Assembly: GCF_006542425.1 (NCBI RefSeq)
Contig: NZ_VFID01000016.1
Location: forward strand, 62,001 to 126,000
From: Pseudoxanthomonas sp. z9
Lineage (GTDB): Bacteria; Pseudomonadota; Gammaproteobacteria; Xanthomonadales; Xanthomonadaceae
Length of the DNA: 64,000 nt
Reading direction: 5' to 3'
The notes beneath the pieces are model-generated. The model was not told the origin of the DNA, searched no databases, and saw only the letters and a program-made list of their open reading frames with translations. The position numbers and the translations under genes were made by a program. Shown in pieces: positions 1-8,160 of this stretch (the first letter of the stretch is position 1; the number at the start of each line of letters is the position of its first letter).

Positions 1-76
1 TACCCGCAGGTACCTTCTTGTTCATGCTGGCCTCGCGTTCCTATCCTGCGCGCATCATGGGAGACGGGACGAGACG

Positions 77-658
77 ATGCAAAACCCTGCGCGAAGCTGG
101 CTCGGCGGCACCTGCCTGGCCGTGGCATTGCTGGCGATGAACGCGTCGGCACGGACGCCGCCAGTCGTCGCTGTCGTGCCGGGCGACGGCCAGCACGACT
201 TCGACTGGGAAATCGGCACCTGGAAGACCGAACTGTGGCGGCTGGCCAAGCCGTTGTCCGGCTCGCAGGAGTGGGTGGAATACGCCGGTACCAGCGTCGT
301 CCGGAAAGTGCTGGACGGACGCGCCAACCTGGTTGAACTGCGCGTGGCGGGCCCGACCGGAAACATCGAAGGCGTGAGCCTGCGCCTGTACAACCCGCAG
401 GCCGGGCAGTGGAGCCTGCACTACGCCGGCGCCCGCAGCGGCACCCTGACCCGTCCGGTCCACGGCAGCTTCCGCAACGGCCGTGGCGAGTTCTACGGCC
501 AGGAAGACCTCGACGGCAAGGCCATCCTGGTGCGCTTCGTCATCTCTGACATCACCCCCAACTCGGCGCGATTCGAGCAGGCTTACTCGGACGACGGTGG
601 ACGCCATTGGGAAACCAACTGGATCGCGGTCGATACGCGCATCGGGGATGGGACGTAG
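77..658 (+). CDS. Secreted DUF1579-like / lipocalin-like protein
   Basis: A 193-residue protein with an N-terminal signal peptide (hydrophobic stretch around residues 10-25 ending near NASA). The mature part begins with a DFDWEIGTWKTE-type segment, the usual opening of the DUF1579/lipocalin-like beta-barrel proteins that follow the phrase 'fdf..G.W'. The rest alternates short beta-strand-like segments and carries a W near the C-terminus (GRHWETNWIAVD). No catalytic motif is visible; related proteins are exported and of unknown function. It ends just before a lower-GC stretch and has no obvious operon partner. The start at 77 is the first ATG and gives a complete signal peptide. Confidence 0.7.
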   Translation: MQNPARSWLGGTCLAVALLAMNASARTPPVVAVVPGDGQHDFDWEIGTWKTELWRLAKPLSGSQEWVEYAGTSVVRKVLDGRANLVELRVAGPTGNIEGVSLRLYNPQAGQWSLHYAGARSGTLTRPVHGSFRNGRGEFYGQEDLDGKAILVRFVISDITPNSARFEQAYSDDGGRHWETNWIAVDTRIGDGT

Positions 659-866
659 GGGGAGATGGTTACCCGGCACCACCGAAGATCCTTTGGAGGA
701 TGGCCGACCCGATGCGCAAATTGTTCCACCAACATTTACAACGGACAGGATTCACGGCATAAGGCGCCAGGATTCCCTTCGGATCGGTCAGATAAATCGA
801 TTGATTGGGTTGCTGATTGTTGCGAAGCTACCGCAAAGAGGGTTTCCCGATTTCTTCACAGGCTGG

Positions 867-1319
867 ATGTTGTTGATGCGGGCAGCACATATATGGAAGC
901 AATCCGGGCGAATCTCGCTGTGGCGCTATACCGAGAACGAGCGCAACTACCCGGGCTGGCACTTCAATGCAGATGCGGCAGGCTGCCATTCGCTGGTGGC
1001 CTTGCTTGACGCCCTGTCCAGGGATGGCGAGGGGACTCGAACCGTGAGCATTTCAGCGCCGGCCAACGATCAGTTGCGCGTACCCAACAACAAGTCCGGT
1101 CTCGCGGCCTGGCAGGCGCCGGACAAGCTGAAGGTAATCTTGTCCGCACGCCCGGACGATTGGTCCTTTCCGCCGGCAATCGAACCGGCCGTCGTTACGC
1201 TGGGAACCTCATGGCTAGCGCCATTGAGCGAGGGTATCCAGGGTATCGCCAAAGGGCGGGGCGATCATGCCATCGGTAGCAAAGATCATCACCTTTGGTT
1301 TTGGTGGTGTCTTGGATAG
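867..1319 (+). CDS. Conserved-looking hypothetical protein, start uncertain
   Basis: About 150 residues in one open frame. The middle and C-terminus look like real protein: RNYPGWHF near residue 30, then a balanced helical/strand composition, ending in a W- and H-rich tail (DHHLWFWW). No family is recognised and no signal peptide or membrane segment is seen. The start is ambiguous: ATGs at 867 and 876 both precede the better-conserved part, and the open frame continues upstream through low-GC sequence that does not look coding. The gene may be a 5'-truncated remnant. It overlaps the leader of the lipoprotein gene that follows. Confidence 0.45.
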   Translation: MLLMRAAHIWKQSGRISLWRYTENERNYPGWHFNADAAGCHSLVALLDALSRDGEGTRTVSISAPANDQLRVPNNKSGLAAWQAPDKLKVILSARPDDWSFPPAIEPAVVTLGTSWLAPLSEGIQGIAKGRGDHAIGSKDHHLWFWWCLG

Positions 1320-1392
1320 GCCCTTCAGTGGTGACCGGCAGTTCATCAAATCCAGGACCTTTCCGGCTTGGCCCAATCGGGGACCAATTTCT

Positions 1393-1830
1393 ATGCTGCT
1401 CAGATGCGTTGCGGCCCTGACGTTCCTGTTGCTGACTGGTTGCGGCTTCGTGAGCTATGAGGACGTCAGTGGTGAACCCGAGTACTCGAAATATGTGGGA
1501 ACCCGATACAGAACCACGGAAGACATGGAGATCTATCGCATCAGCATGGAACGCAACTACGGCCCGTTGCCGAGCATTTACGAGATAGTCCAGTCGCCAG
1601 GCTTCGGTGGGCCGGAGGTTCTCGCCAGGACGGACTTTCCCGAAGGCTCGACGATGCAAATCCTGTCGGTCAAGCGATGCAAGGATTGCTATCTGGATGA
1701 AGAACCAAGAATGCACGTGGTGGTTCGTCTCGACTCGGACAGGCGGTTTGATGATTGGGAGGTGCAGGTCGATCTGGGCTTGTTGTCGTCCCATATGCAA
1801 GAAGTTACTGAATTTGGTTCGCGCGACTGA
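1393..1830 (+). CDS. Small lipoprotein of unknown function
   Basis: A 145-residue protein. The start at 1393 gives a classic type II signal peptide with lipobox LLTG-C (lipidation Cys17). An upstream ATG at 1267 in the same frame would bury the signal and is not favoured. The mature protein contains a C-D-C-Y cluster (CKDCYLDE, near residue 100) and beta-rich sequence (MHVVVRLDSD, WEVQVDLGLL). No enzyme motif is visible. The gene stands alone between the preceding hypothetical gene and the convergent minus-strand SPFH operon. Confidence 0.65.
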   Translation: MLLRCVAALTFLLLTGCGFVSYEDVSGEPEYSKYVGTRYRTTEDMEIYRISMERNYGPLPSIYEIVQSPGFGGPEVLARTDFPEGSTMQILSVKRCKDCYLDEEPRMHVVVRLDSDRRFDDWEVQVDLGLLSSHMQEVTEFGSRD

Positions 1831-1952
1831 CGTCCAGCCGAACCCATTTGAGATGACATGCTGGAAACGTTGGTATGGTGTCCAACGGGGTTGGCAAGGA
1901 TGGCAGGGAAGGGATTTCAAGCGACTGCGCCTTGCACTGCTTCAGGCCTTTT

Positions 1953-2195
1953 TCAGTACCTTGATTCGGCACCCTTGGCCTTGACCGCCGCCAGCAATTT
2001 GTCCTGGTTCCAATCGCCATTACCAGTAGCATGCAGGCGGATCCGTCCCAGCGAGAAGTCTATGCGCTGGGCGCCGTCGAGGGTCTCCGGCACCGCGACC
2101 GACCTGATCGGACAATCGTGATGACTGTTCGCTTGGAGTGCAGCCCCTGGAGCAGGGGCGACGACGATCAGGTATGCGCCGCCGTCACCCTTCAT
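1953..2195 (-). CDS. Small hypothetical protein at the end of the SPFH operon
   Basis: An 80-residue frame whose ATG (2195) overlaps the stop of the upstream membrane-protein gene by 11 bases, as expected for translational coupling. The C-terminal third (DWNQDKLLAAVKAKG) looks like genuine protein, while the N-terminus is composition-biased. No family is recognised. Support is positional (fourth gene of a tight minus-strand operon) rather than by homology. It could instead be a non-coding tail of the operon. Confidence 0.45.
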   Translation of the reverse strand: MKGDGGAYLIVVAPAPGAALQANSHHDCPIRSVAVPETLDGAQRIDFSLGRIRLHATGNGDWNQDKLLAAVKAKGAESRY

Positions 2196-2436
2196 CCCGC
2201 CGCACCCGCGCCCGGTAGTCATGCACGTTGTCCCCGCTGATGCGTGTCTCACGCGTACCGGTCACGGTATCGACCTTCGAGTCCGAACCGGTCACCGGCT
2301 TGGCTTCGACCGTGGTCTCGCGCTCGAAGGCGTGTGACTTGTCGGTGTTGCGGTAGTACCGGTACAGGGCCCAATAGAGCGCCGTCGCGCCGACCGGGCC
2401 GGCCGCCAGCAACCAGAGTCCGCCTTCGTCGCTCAT
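2185..2436 (-). CDS. Small single-span membrane protein of the SPFH operon
   Basis: An 83-residue protein with one N-terminal membrane segment (about residues 7-26, WLLAAGPVGATALYWAL) followed by a polar, charged cytoplasmic tail. Its ATG overlaps the stop of the zinc-ribbon gene by 4 bases, so it is almost certainly co-translated with it. No family name is recognised. In context it is likely a membrane anchor or partner of the SPFH/zinc-ribbon pair; this role is inferred from gene order only. Confidence 0.65.
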   Translation of the reverse strand: MSDEGGLWLLAAGPVGATALYWALYRYYRNTDKSHAFERETTVEAKPVTGSDSKVDTVTGTRETRISGDNVHDYRARVRRDEG

Positions 2437-3749
2437 GACGCCACCACCAGGAACCAAAGGACCAGGGATTCGATGAAGGTGCCGGTGGCCAGCGCGGCCA
2501 GCAGCAGTTTCCATTGCTGCACGGGCACGCTGCCCATGGTTTCGCCGGTGCGGCCGTTCACCGCGATGTAGTGCAGCATGCCGCCATTGCGGCCGGGCTG
2601 GTGATAGGAGTACAGCCAGACCGGCAGGTACATCGACACCCAGCGGGTGCCGTGGACTTCGAGCTGCTCGCGCTCCCAGCGCACGCCGCGGTCGTAGCGG
2701 CGCACGGAGCCTTCGACCTGGGCGCGTGCGATGGACAGCAACTGGTCTTCCAGGCGCGGCCGCATCCGCTCGACGTCCAGGTTGCGTTTCTCCGAGGTGA
2801 AACCCAGCAGGTACGAGGCGTTCCATTTCAGCGCATTCTTGGTATCGAACGGCAGGATGGTGTTGATGATGTTGTTGGTGTTGACGCGGGTGTCCAGGTT
2901 GCCGCGATCGGAGGAGGATTCCAGCGGCAGGTCGTCCACGGTGAAATCCACCGCGCGGTTCACCTGGTACACGTCGGCGTCGTAGTAGGTCTTCTTCTTG
3001 TCGCCGCTGCCGCGCGTGTACTCGCGAGTCTTGATTTCGCCCTTGCCGGCGACGGCCGCACTCGCGTTGCCATCGACGATCATGTAGGGCAGGTAGACGC
3101 CGACGACATTCTCGGGCGTGAACTGTTCCTTGAACGCCTTCAGCGCGAACAGGCGGCGCTTGTCCACGAACTGGCGGATGCGCGCGACCGCATCCTCCTT
3201 GCCGATATGGAACGGCAGCACGGCATCGGGCACCGCGCCGTTGGCGACCTGTTCGTTGACGCCGAACACGTGGCGGCACCAGTGGCAGCGCGCCGTCATC
3301 GTGGTTTCGGTGTTGACGGTGACTTCGGCGCCGCAGCCGGTGCATTTGAAACTCATCAGGCTGGCGGCGTCGGCTTCGATGTCGCGCGCACCCGAGGCGA
3401 TGACCGTGCCGCGCAGCTGGTCGAGGCCTTCGCCCAGCCCGAACTCCTCTTCCACACGCGCGCCGTGCCATTCATGCCGGCAGTACTGGCAGACCAGCAC
3501 GTCGGTGCCGAGCCTGAGACGGACATCGGTGGCGCCGCATTTCGGGCAGCGGTTCAGACCGTCCTTTAGTTCGGCTGCGGAGGTATCCAGCGCCACCGGA
3601 TCAGGCGCCTCCAGTTCATCGCGGATGGCGCCGGGCAGGGTGGCCGGATCGACCGGAAACTGGCCGGGCAGGGGCGGCACGTCCCGTGGCGAGCCGGGGC
3701 CGGTCACGGGCGCCGCCGGCAACGGCGGCGGGGTCTTGGGGTCGGACAT
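2433..3749 (-). CDS. Double zinc-ribbon (TFIIB-type) membrane-associated protein
   Basis: 438 residues. A proline-rich N-terminus (1-40) is followed by two zinc ribbons: Cys68/Cys71 with Cys87/Cys90, and Cys136/Cys139 with Cys155/Cys158. The long middle part is beta-rich, and a hydrophobic C-terminus (LLLAALATGTFIESLVLWFLVV) is a probable membrane anchor. The architecture resembles the zinc-ribbon partner of SPFH proteins, such as B. subtilis YdjG next to YdjI, which recruits PspA-type proteins to the membrane. That functional link is by analogy. The gene lies 19 bases after the SPFH gene and overlaps the next gene by 4 bases, so the four genes form one operon. Confidence 0.75.
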   Translation of the reverse strand: MSDPKTPPPLPAAPVTGPGSPRDVPPLPGQFPVDPATLPGAIRDELEAPDPVALDTSAAELKDGLNRCPKCGATDVRLRLGTDVLVCQYCRHEWHGARVEEEFGLGEGLDQLRGTVIASGARDIEADAASLMSFKCTGCGAEVTVNTETTMTARCHWCRHVFGVNEQVANGAVPDAVLPFHIGKEDAVARIRQFVDKRRLFALKAFKEQFTPENVVGVYLPYMIVDGNASAAVAGKGEIKTREYTRGSGDKKKTYYDADVYQVNRAVDFTVDDLPLESSSDRGNLDTRVNTNNIINTILPFDTKNALKWNASYLLGFTSEKRNLDVERMRPRLEDQLLSIARAQVEGSVRRYDRGVRWEREQLEVHGTRWVSMYLPVWLYSYHQPGRNGGMLHYIAVNGRTGETMGSVPVQQWKLLLAALATGTFIESLVLWFLVVAS

Positions 3750-3768
3750 GGTTGCGGAACGCCTGCTG

Positions 3769-4920
3769 TTACAGACCCAATGCCTTGGCCTTGAGCGCGT
3801 CGTAGTCGGCCTGGGTGATGAGGCCGAGGTCCAGCATCTCCTTGGCCTTCTTCAACCGGGCCACCGGGTCTTCGGCCGCGGGCGCGGCCGGGGTCACCGG
3901 CTGCTGCAGGCTGCCGACACCGCCGACCATGCCGGTCGCCATGCCCAGTCCGACCAGCCCGGCGGCGCCGCCGTTCTCGCCGGCCGACTGGATGCCCTGC
4001 GCCACGCTGGCCTGCAGATTGGAGTTGCCGCGTCCGCCGGACAGCGCATCGGCGCGCTGCACGGTCTTGAGCAGTTCGCGGGTGTTGGCGTCGTACTCGA
4101 TCGAAACGATGGCGGTCTTGACGATCGCCAGCCCGCGTTGCGAGCTCCACTGGTAACCCTGCTCGACTGCATCGGACAGGCTTTTGGCGAAGCCCAGCGA
4201 GTCCTGCTGCAGTTTGGTGATGCGGTTGCCCTTGGCCGGATCGTTCGTATACAGGCTGAAGGCCGGCGCCAGCGAACCCACCACTTCATTGAACAACTGG
4301 CTGGCGGCGGCGTTGTCCATGTCGGTGAAATCGAACACTTCGCCCGGTTGCAGGTAGCGCGCCGGTACGAAGTTCTTCACGAACAGGATCGGGTCGGTGA
4401 TCTTCAGCGTGTAGGAGCCGCGCGTCACCGCGCCGACCTGGGTATTGAGGAAGCCGTCGTCCCAGTAGATTTCCGACTGGGTGCCGAAGCGGTTGTCGGG
4501 CAGCTCCTTCAGCGACACGAAGAACGCGGCCTGCTGCGAACCTGGCTGGCCACCGAACTTGAAACGCTCCCAGCTCTGCTTGATCAGCGGGCTGACCAGG
4601 CCGTCGCCGGCGAAGATCGACTGCGAGTTCACGTCGTCCGAGCGCCATTCATAGCCACCTGGTTCGGCGACGAAGCCGGTCACCGCGCCGTCCTGGAACA
4701 GCAGCAGCCCGTACCCCTCGGGCACGACGATCTTCGAGCCGTTGGTGATGATGTTGGAGGAGCCGCGGGTATTGGAACCACGCCCCGCGTTGGTCCCGCG
4801 CGGCACCGCCGCGAACAGCGCCGCCGTCGCCGGCAAGCCCTCCGGCACGGTGTAGAAATCCTTCCACTGGTCCGCCAGAACACCGCCAACCGCACCTGCC
4901 ACCGCCTGTACAAGACCCAT
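3769..4920 (-). CDS. SPFH-domain protein with C-terminal SHOCT motif
   Basis: 383 residues from ATG 4920, chosen because AAGGGAG lies 6 bases upstream; a TTG two codons earlier is less likely. The N-terminus is hydrophobic/Gly-rich, followed by an SPFH/band-7-like domain of the 'virion core protein' type (VPEGYGLLLFQDGAVTGFV; helical QRGLAIVKTAIVSIEYD region). A Gly/Ala-rich linker leads to a C-terminal SHOCT segment (RLKKAKEMLDLGLITQADYDALKAKAL). Proteins of this build oligomerise at the membrane and are coupled to zinc-ribbon partners. As first gene of the operon its promoter should lie in 4921-5237. Confidence 0.8.
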   Translation of the reverse strand: MGLVQAVAGAVGGVLADQWKDFYTVPEGLPATAALFAAVPRGTNAGRGSNTRGSSNIITNGSKIVVPEGYGLLLFQDGAVTGFVAEPGGYEWRSDDVNSQSIFAGDGLVSPLIKQSWERFKFGGQPGSQQAAFFVSLKELPDNRFGTQSEIYWDDGFLNTQVGAVTRGSYTLKITDPILFVKNFVPARYLQPGEVFDFTDMDNAAASQLFNEVVGSLAPAFSLYTNDPAKGNRITKLQQDSLGFAKSLSDAVEQGYQWSSQRGLAIVKTAIVSIEYDANTRELLKTVQRADALSGGRGNSNLQASVAQGIQSAGENGGAAGLVGLGMATGMVGGVGSLQQPVTPAAPAAEDPVARLKKAKEMLDLGLITQADYDALKAKALGL

Positions 4921-5237
4921 GACCAACTCCCTTCTGTTCGTGGACGGGCACCGTGCCCCTATGCTCGCCGCACTATACCAGCGCGGTGGGGCGGAAAAGG
5001 TTGCGGGGCGGGTCCAAGGATGGATGCAAGGGGTGCGGGCTAGGCAGGGGCGAGGCCGGTGAACCGCCGCTTGTTGTCATGCCAGGGTCGCAAGCCCTGT
5101 GCACACTCTTCCGGTTCTCCTGGGACTGCGCGAAGAACCCCGTCGTGTGCCAGGGGGAGGCGCAGATCGGGCACGTGGGAACGGATTCAAGTATCTTGCC
5201 GCTTCACCAGAAACGCACTTCCGCCTCGGCCCCGCAC
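4921..5237. other. Divergent intergenic region, SPFH operon / protease
   Basis: 317 bases between the SPFH operon start and the protease start. It should hold both promoters. The SPFH ribosome-binding site is visible next to 4920. I see no strong palindrome or repeat, and the open frame extending upstream of the protease here lacks coding character. Confidence 0.5.
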
Positions 5238-6053
5238 ATGATCCGAACCTTGTTGCTCACAACGCTCCTCATGGTGTCATCGGCAGCCACCGCCATCGTC
5301 ATCCGGCATGACGTCGATGATGCGAAGTACCGGATTCCGGCCTCCGAATTTCCCGCCCTCGTCGACATGCCCGGTGAAGGGCACGGAATATTGATTGCTC
5401 CCCAGTGGGCCATCACCGCGGCGCACACGATTCCCGCGCATTCAAAACTGGAGCAGGTCGTCATCAATGGCGTACCCAGAAGCGTCGAACGCGTCGTCAC
5501 CCATCCCGGCTACAAGACGCTGCCGCATGACCTGATCGAGCAGGCCACGGCCACCGGAGAGGCGATGTTGATCGTGGTGTTCCTTGCCAATTCCGACGAC
5601 GTCGCCCTGATCAAGCTGAAACAGCCTGTCGCGGACGTCGCTCCCGTCGCGCTCTACAAGGACGGCAAGGAGTTCGGCCAGATTGTAGAGATCGTGGGGA
5701 AGGGCGCGACGGGCACGGGCGCGAGCGGTTACGCTCCGGAAAGCCCACATCGGACGGAGCTTCGCCGCGCGTTCAACAAAGTCAGCAGCGCGCATGACCG
5801 CTGGTTCTGCTACGAATTCGACGAACCGCCGGCGGCCCTGCCCCTGGAGGGCATACTGGGCAACGGGGACAGCGGCGGCCCGGTGCTGATCCAGAACGAG
5901 GGCCAACGGGCGTTGGCCGGACTGGCGTCCTGGAAATTCGTCCACGGCCACGTCATGACGGCACGGCCGGGACGCTATGGCCAGATCAGCTGCAATGTCC
6001 GCCTGAGCCACTACCGTGAGTGGATTGAAGGCGTGATCTCGGAGCAGCCGTAG
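5238..6053 (+). CDS. Secreted trypsin-like serine protease (S1 family)
   Basis: 271 residues from ATG 5238, which begins a clean signal peptide (MIRTLLLTTLLMVSSAATA). The catalytic triad is visible: His63 in ITAAHT, Asp121 in DDVALIKL, Ser212 in GNGDSGGPV. The fold is therefore a chymotrypsin-type protease exported to the periplasm or beyond. The open frame continues 95 codons upstream but without coding character. There is no obvious pro-region; the mature N-terminus may be near IVIRHDVDD, resembling the IVGG-type start of S1 proteases. It has no operon partner. Confidence 0.85.
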   Translation: MIRTLLLTTLLMVSSAATAIVIRHDVDDAKYRIPASEFPALVDMPGEGHGILIAPQWAITAAHTIPAHSKLEQVVINGVPRSVERVVTHPGYKTLPHDLIEQATATGEAMLIVVFLANSDDVALIKLKQPVADVAPVALYKDGKEFGQIVEIVGKGATGTGASGYAPESPHRTELRRAFNKVSSAHDRWFCYEFDEPPAALPLEGILGNGDSGGPVLIQNEGQRALAGLASWKFVHGHVMTARPGRYGQISCNVRLSHYREWIEGVISEQP

Positions 6054-6129
6054 GCGTAGCCGGTGAGTTCACCCAGATGGATGGGTGAACGAGCAACGCT
6101 CGCCGGCCGGAATATCATTCTGTGTGTGC

Positions 6130-6414
6130 TCATGGTGTGTCCGGATCTGCGAACACAACACGATGGAAATGACTCAGATACCTCTCACCCAAGAGAGGGG
6201 CCAAACGCTCCAACGATCTGAGGGCTGCGGGGACGTCGACAGGTTTTCCTTCCAGGATCGCAAGGGCCTGATTGTGGAGGGCATACGCAAACTCAGCCGG
6301 AGCACGGATGGAGGGCGGTTGGTCACCGCCAATATAAGACGCAAGAAGCACCCGCAACTCAAAGACTGCGGCTGCCATTAGTCGCTTTTCCAGATCCTGA
6401 TCAGAATCAGACAT
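6130..6414 (-). CDS. Small helical hypothetical protein
   Basis: 94 residues from ATG 6414 (MSDSDQDLEKRL). The composition is helical throughout, with alternating leucines and charges, and no signal or membrane segment. No family is recognised. The frame extends further upstream, but the Ser/Asp-rich start at 6414 fits a soluble cytoplasmic protein better. It lies 60 bases after the YCII gene on the same strand and may be cotranscribed with it. Confidence 0.55.
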   Translation of the reverse strand: MSDSDQDLEKRLMAAAVFELRVLLASYIGGDQPPSIRAPAEFAYALHNQALAILEGKPVDVPAALRSLERLAPLLGERYLSHFHRVVFADPDTP

Positions 6415-6474
6415 CGAATCTACCTTGTGGCCTATCGGTTGGTGCGCACTTCCTGGCGGCTTCAAGATCGCGGA

Positions 6475-6801
6475 TCAAACAATCACCCGCAACTCCTGGT
6501 CGCAGCGGCAGGCTTTCGCGATGCGTGCGGCCCATGCGATGGCCTCCTCGCGAGAAGGCAGTTCCAGTACGGTGAAGCCGCCGGTCAGCGGGGGCGCCCA
6601 GGAGTAGCCACCTTCGGCGAAGGTGCCGTTGGCGGAAACGAGCACGGGGGACACGCGTTCCTCGATGCCGCCGGCAAAGAGGTAGACGCCGGCGGCCTTG
6701 GCCTCGTCGATCACGGCATTGGCGTCACGGCCCACCGCCTGCATTTCGTCGTCGGGCACGACCATCGCCGCGCTGGGAAAGGAAATCAGGTACATCGCCA
6801 T
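6475..6801 (-). CDS. YCII-domain protein (YciI/DGPF family)
   Basis: 108 residues. The sequence follows the YCII-related pattern: MAMYLISFPS strand, central GTFAEGG, then GGFTVLELPSREEAIAWAARIAKA and a final ELRVI strand. These small ferredoxin-like proteins are often encoded next to ECF sigma factors or act as minor enzymes; no sigma factor is adjacent here. The start at 6801 (MAMYL) is preceded by a GAGGG-like site. Cytoplasmic. Possibly cotranscribed with the downstream 94-residue gene. Confidence 0.8.
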   Translation of the reverse strand: MAMYLISFPSAAMVVPDDEMQAVGRDANAVIDEAKAAGVYLFAGGIEERVSPVLVSANGTFAEGGYSWAPPLTGGFTVLELPSREEAIAWAARIAKACRCDQELRVIV

Positions 6802-7210
6802 GGTGCCCTCGTCTTGTCTGGGGAAAACGACGCCGCGTAGAGCGGAGCTTGCTCCGCTGCCTTCCGCCTCCCGGAGAGAGCCGGTCGCCCCGTTCCGTAC
6901 CGCTGTGCCTGGCGGGAAGGGAGATTGCAATGATGCCCGAATCGAGTCGCATCAAAGCGCCGAGGTCCCGGCAGGACCCTGACGGACGAAGCTTCCTTTA
7001 TCTGAACAGGGCGCGCCTCCTACCGGATACAGATTTTCTCGCACCGCACAAAATTAAAGACCGCTTCCGACGGCGCGTTGCGAAGGGAAATACGATGCCA
7101 ATCCGATACCTTCTCCAGCACTGGATTCGTGGAAATGTCCGGCCTGGCACGTAGCGTTGTCCAGCGCTGTCATTTAAAGTCGGTCGCCTCTGCCAGCAAA
7201 CGGGAACGCC
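6802..7210. other. Intergenic region with a REP-type hairpin
   Basis: 409 bases between divergent genes. It holds a perfect hairpin AGCGGAGC-TT-GCTCCGCT at 6841-6858, a variant of the element seen at 33671, 34503 and 61203. The remainder should carry the promoter of the keto-sugar operon; no clear operator is visible. Confidence 0.6.
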
Positions 7211-8158
7211 ATGGCCGCACGCCGAACCCTGCCAGCACTGCTCGCGCTTGGTCTGCTCGCGAGCCTGTCCGCCGTTTCCGCGACGGCTGCGGAAAATCCC
7301 GCCGATGCGCTGACTGGACGCTGGGACATCACCGTGCATACGCCCACCGGCGACGTGCCTTCCTGGCTGGAAATCCGCCGTTCCGGCGCGAGTGCGCTGG
7401 TCGGACAGTTCGTCGGCGCCGCCGGCAGTGCGCGACCGGTGTCGCGGGTGGAAACGGATAACGGCGAAATGCGCTTCGCCATTCCTCCGCAATGGGAGGG
7501 CGGCAACGGCGATCTGTCGTTCCAGGGACGCCTGAAAGACGGCAAGCTCTCCGGGACGATGCAACTGCCGGACGGCAAGCGCCACGACTGGAGCGCGGTG
7601 CGCGCACCGTTGTTGCACCGCATCGGAACTCCGCGCTGGGGACAGCCGATCCGCCTGCTCGGCGGCAAGGGGCTGGAAGGCTGGCGTGCGATCGGCCAGT
7701 CGTCGCAATGGTCCGTGGAAGACGGCGTGCTGCGCAATGCCAAGGCCGGCGCCAACCTGGTCAGCGAACAGCGCTTCACCGATTTCAAGCTGCACGTGGA
7801 ATTGCGTTTTCCCAAGGGCAGCAACAGCGGCGTGTACCTGCGCGGCCGCCATGAGGTGCAGATCGCCGACACCTTCGGCGAGCCGGCCAGCGACAGCCTC
7901 GGCGCGATCTATGGTTTCCTGGCACCCAGCGAGGATGCTTCCGCGAAGCCGGGCGAATGGCAGTCGCTGGACATCACCCTGGTCGGGCGCAAGGTGACCG
8001 TCGCGGTCAATGGCAAGACCGTGATCTGCGATCGCGAGATTCCCGGCATCACCGGCGGCGCGCTCGACAGCGACGAGGGCGCGCCGGGTCCGCTGATGCT
8101 GCAAGGCGATCATGGTCCCGTCGAGTTCCGCAATATCACCCTGACCCCGGCGTTGTGA
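7211..8158 (+). CDS. Secreted DUF1080 (3-keto-disaccharide hydrolase) protein
   Basis: 315 residues with a signal peptide (cleavage near SATAAEN). The N-terminal half is a beta-sandwich-like region. The C-terminal half (about 140-315) is a DUF1080 domain: KGLEGWRAIG..SQWSVEDGVLRN, LHVELRFPKGSNSGVYLRGRHEVQI, and the final PLMLQGDHGPVEFRNI. DUF1080 proteins hydrolyse the glycosidic bond of 3-keto-glycosides. Only 2 bases separate it from the GMC dehydrogenase, which would make the 3-keto substrate, so the two functions fit one pathway. Periplasmic by signal peptide. Confidence 0.85.
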   Translation: MAARRTLPALLALGLLASLSAVSATAAENPADALTGRWDITVHTPTGDVPSWLEIRRSGASALVGQFVGAAGSARPVSRVETDNGEMRFAIPPQWEGGNGDLSFQGRLKDGKLSGTMQLPDGKRHDWSAVRAPLLHRIGTPRWGQPIRLLGGKGLEGWRAIGQSSQWSVEDGVLRNAKAGANLVSEQRFTDFKLHVELRFPKGSNSGVYLRGRHEVQIADTFGEPASDSLGAIYGFLAPSEDASAKPGEWQSLDITLVGRKVTVAVNGKTVICDREIPGITGGALDSDEGAPGPLMLQGDHGPVEFRNITLTPAL

Positions 8159-8160
8159 GC

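Noticed and set aside
665-1009. Frame-2 open frame before the lipoprotein gene
   Set aside because: The frame-3 reading (867-1319) has more protein-like sequence; frame 2 loses it after about position 960.
2514-3569. Plus-strand open frame opposite the zinc-ribbon gene
   Set aside because: Composition is that of a shadow frame (His/Val/Gly/Asp bias), and the minus-strand frame has two complete zinc ribbons.
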